Both the position numbers and the translations under genes were made by a program. A model generated the notes under the pieces. It saw nothing but the letters and a program-made list of their open reading frames with translations. It made no database searches and was not told where the DNA came from. Positions 62,604 to 64,000 of a stretch of 64,000 bases of DNA are shown piece after piece (the first letter of the stretch is position 1; the number at the start of each line of letters is the position of its first letter). The DNA comes from JBBTCX01 sp964494205 (GTDB lineage: Bacteria > Planctomycetota > Phycisphaerae > UBA1845): contig CAZBRD010000022.1 in assembly GCA_964494205.1 (NCBI GenBank), positions 8,634 through 72,633 on the forward strand. The letters are read 5' to 3'.

Positions 62604-63574
62604 CCCTATTGGTTCGTTCCGTCAATCTGTGGACACTTATCAGCGTCCTCGCGATTCCCTGTCTGCTCGCACAAGACCAGGATGAGAACGGTCTGACGAC
62701 CGACATCATACCACTCCAGCATGTATCCTTGTCGGAGATGGTTGACCTTGTCCAAAGCGTGAACGTTTCGGAATATGAAACGCTCACGGGGTCGGAAGCT
62801 AACAACAGTCTGATCGTGCGCGGAACGCCTGAGCAGGTCGACAAGATCCGCCATTTCGTACAGCGAATCGATGTTCCCACCGATCGCCAGAACGAGAGCA
62901 AGACCGAGTTCATTCCCGTGCGCACCTACCCCATACAAGACCTGCTTCCGCTCGTTGAACAGGTGATCGGTAATTCGCTCGATCATTCCATCGGCAGTGT
63001 CGCGCTCGACTCGTTTAATAACCGCCTCGTGATCACCGCCCCGGAAAAGGAATTGAAAATCGCCCGGGAATTCGTCGCGCAGCTTGATCAGCCGCGACAA
63101 CTGTTGACCATTCACATCTCGTTTCTTCGCGGAGAAATCGGTGTGGGAACGGGAAAATCAGAGACGAATCTTCCTGAGACCTTCAAGGCTGTGGTCGAGA
63201 CGCTCAGGGAAAATGGATTGTCTAACGCCACGTTGATGGCACCGTTCACGATCAAGACGCAGGCGGGCGACAAGTTCGGATCAATCTCGACACTGGAGGC
63301 GTGGTCTCAGGGAAACAAAGGGCTCGAATCGCTGCAGTTCCAGGTTAAAGGCGCGGTTCGCACGCTGAGCGATAGCGGGCAGATCGAACTCGAAATTGAG
63401 TCGAACATGAAGGGCAAAATCGAAACCAGCGATGACAAGTTGCTGACACCCTATTTTGAATTGGAAACGACGCTGGTTGTGCCCATCGGGAAATACGTGG
63501 TGCTGGCGCTGGCGCCCAGTTCGACGCTGTCGGGGAATGCGGTGGCGCTGGTGTTGAGAGTGACGAAGGATTGA
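62600..63574 (+). CDS. Small secretin-domain protein
   Basis: A 324-residue exported protein with a short signal peptide (1-22, ending LLAQD). Two secretin N-domain-like units follow: IPLQHVSLSEMVDLVQSVNV to EQVDKIRHFVQRIDVP, then YPIQDLLPLVEQVIGNSLDH to KELKIAREFVAQLDQP. The C-terminal half (about 170-324) contains secretin-like strands such as GQIELEIESNMKG, TPYFELETTLVVPIGKYVVL and NAVALVLRVTKD. It is much shorter than GspD/PilQ, and other secretion genes are absent. It overlaps the anti-sigma gene by four bases and is followed by a terminator, so it is the last gene of the ECF operon. Confidence 0.75.
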   Translation: MTLLVRSVNLWTLISVLAIPCLLAQDQDENGLTTDIIPLQHVSLSEMVDLVQSVNVSEYETLTGSEANNSLIVRGTPEQVDKIRHFVQRIDVPTDRQNESKTEFIPVRTYPIQDLLPLVEQVIGNSLDHSIGSVALDSFNNRLVITAPEKELKIAREFVAQLDQPRQLLTIHISFLRGEIGVGTGKSETNLPETFKAVVETLRENGLSNATLMAPFTIKTQAGDKFGSISTLEAWSQGNKGLESLQFQVKGAVRTLSDSGQIELEIESNMKGKIETSDDKLLTPYFELETTLVVPIGKYVVLALAPSSTLSGNAVALVLRVTKD

Positions 63575-63620
63575 GTGTCGCAAACTGAGCGGACCAGTAT
63601 CTTTGTTTGAAGTTGCAAAT

Positions 63621-63650
63621 CCCTTGCCTTTGCAGGCAAGGGGTTTATTA
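63621..63650 (+). terminator. Rho-independent terminator of the ECF operon
   Basis: CCCTTGCCT (63621-63629) pairs perfectly with AGGCAAGGG (63634-63642) around a TTGC loop, followed by GTTTATTA. It lies 47 bases after the secretin-like gene. Confidence 0.8.
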
Positions 63651-63692
63651 ATTGAGTGAGCCGATTGTCGTCTACAACTCGGGAAGTTACGA

Positions 63693-63971
63693 ATGGTCAC
63701 AGGTAAACAGTCACTTGTCAGAAAGATCATTATCTTCTTATCGTTCGTGATTCTTGTTGTCATCGTTGTACCATTCGCGCGTAACCTAAAATACCAGTAC
63801 CAGACCTGGCAACGACCTCTGTTTCATAACATCTACGGCAAGAATGATCGAATGATATTTTGCGAATGGCACTGGTCATACGCACTGTGCGACAAGTCTG
63901 GGCCCTGCATTATAGCGGATTACAAATTGAACTTTCTTGTCATTCTTACTCAAACTGAGCACTTTTGTTGA
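63693..63971 (+). CDS. Small hypothetical membrane protein, AT-rich
   Basis: A 92-residue frame with GGAAG seven bases before its ATG. A basic N-terminus and one hydrophobic segment (IIIFLSFVILVVIVVPFARN) are followed by an aromatic- and cysteine-containing part (FCEWHWSYALCDKSGPC). Base composition is more AT-rich than the neighbours, which suggests recent acquisition. The family is not recognised. It ends 29 bases before the right edge of the window. Confidence 0.45.
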   Translation: MVTGKQSLVRKIIIFLSFVILVVIVVPFARNLKYQYQTWQRPLFHNIYGKNDRMIFCEWHWSYALCDKSGPCIIADYKLNFLVILTQTEHFC

Positions 63972-64000
63972 TGGTTGTTGTTTATCCAATAGAAAAGGCC

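Overview
The window looks like a chromosomal segment of a planctomycete, most likely of the Phycisphaerae type. That is an inference from gene content: PEP-CTERM and IPTL-CTERM-like secreted proteins, a dockerin-tailed cysteine-rich surface protein, a PKD-repeat giant, a DUF1573/thioredoxin protein, a DUF5658-type membrane protein, many GTG/TTG starts, and a CdsA with a degenerate signature. No rRNA, prophage structural genes or CRISPR array are visible. Two tRNA genes are present (Glu-CTC and Ser-TGA).

Layout. 0-4.6 kb: the 5' end of a TolC-like outer-membrane lipoprotein and a beta-barrel protein (minus strand), divergent from a PepSY-like secreted protein and an OmpR-type response regulator / CusS-like histidine kinase pair; the set resembles a metal- or envelope-stress efflux locus. 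4.6-6.6 kb: a serine-recombinase remnant and a tyrosine recombinase whose 3' end runs antisense into tRNA-Glu, probably the stub of an integrated element. 6.6-15.1 kb: an EboF-like phosphodiesterase, then a housekeeping minus-strand block (Fur, CdsA, PhoH, PgpH/YqfF, YbeY, CNNM/CorC). 15.2-21.6 kb: a polyferredoxin, a membrane SGNH hydrolase, and a minus-strand set (glycosyltransferase 2, YbjQ-like protein, membrane protein, secreted prenyltransferase-repeat protein). 21.7-29.4 kb: ComEC, alanine dehydrogenase and a MacA-MacB type efflux system whose gaps are full of short palindromic repeats. 29.5-32.4 kb: a PEP-CTERM protein, an IPTL-CTERM-like protein with a structured leader, and a MazE/Doc toxin-antitoxin pair. 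32.4-46.4 kb: an M20 dipeptidase, a second SGNH hydrolase with a zinc-ribbon tail, a TIM-barrel isomerase, thiolase, 3-hydroxyacyl-CoA dehydrogenase, malate dehydrogenase, a split branched-chain amino-acid ABC transporter (LivF apart; LivM-LivG fused; LivH; LivK) and a TerC protein. Together these suggest amino-acid uptake feeding acyl-CoA oxidation and the TCA cycle. 46.6-60.3 kb: large surface/periplasmic proteins, an L,D-transpeptidase, a DUF481-like outer-membrane protein, MscL and a DUF1573 protein with two thioredoxin domains. 60.7-64 kb: PgpA, then a tightly overlapping ECF sigma / anti-sigma / mini-secretin operon.

The most interesting unexplained signal is intergenic. Three elements (35.4, 42.2 and 53.4 kb) share one design, a small hairpin, a longer hairpin ending in GGCTA, and another small hairpin, although their stem sequences differ. 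Two of them lie just downstream of a second, sequence-conserved repeat of about 60 nt that begins shortly after a gene's stop codon. Three copies of a separate 26-nt hairpin family, with base-pair-preserving differences, sit in other gene gaps. All functional calls come from reading motifs; no database search was run.
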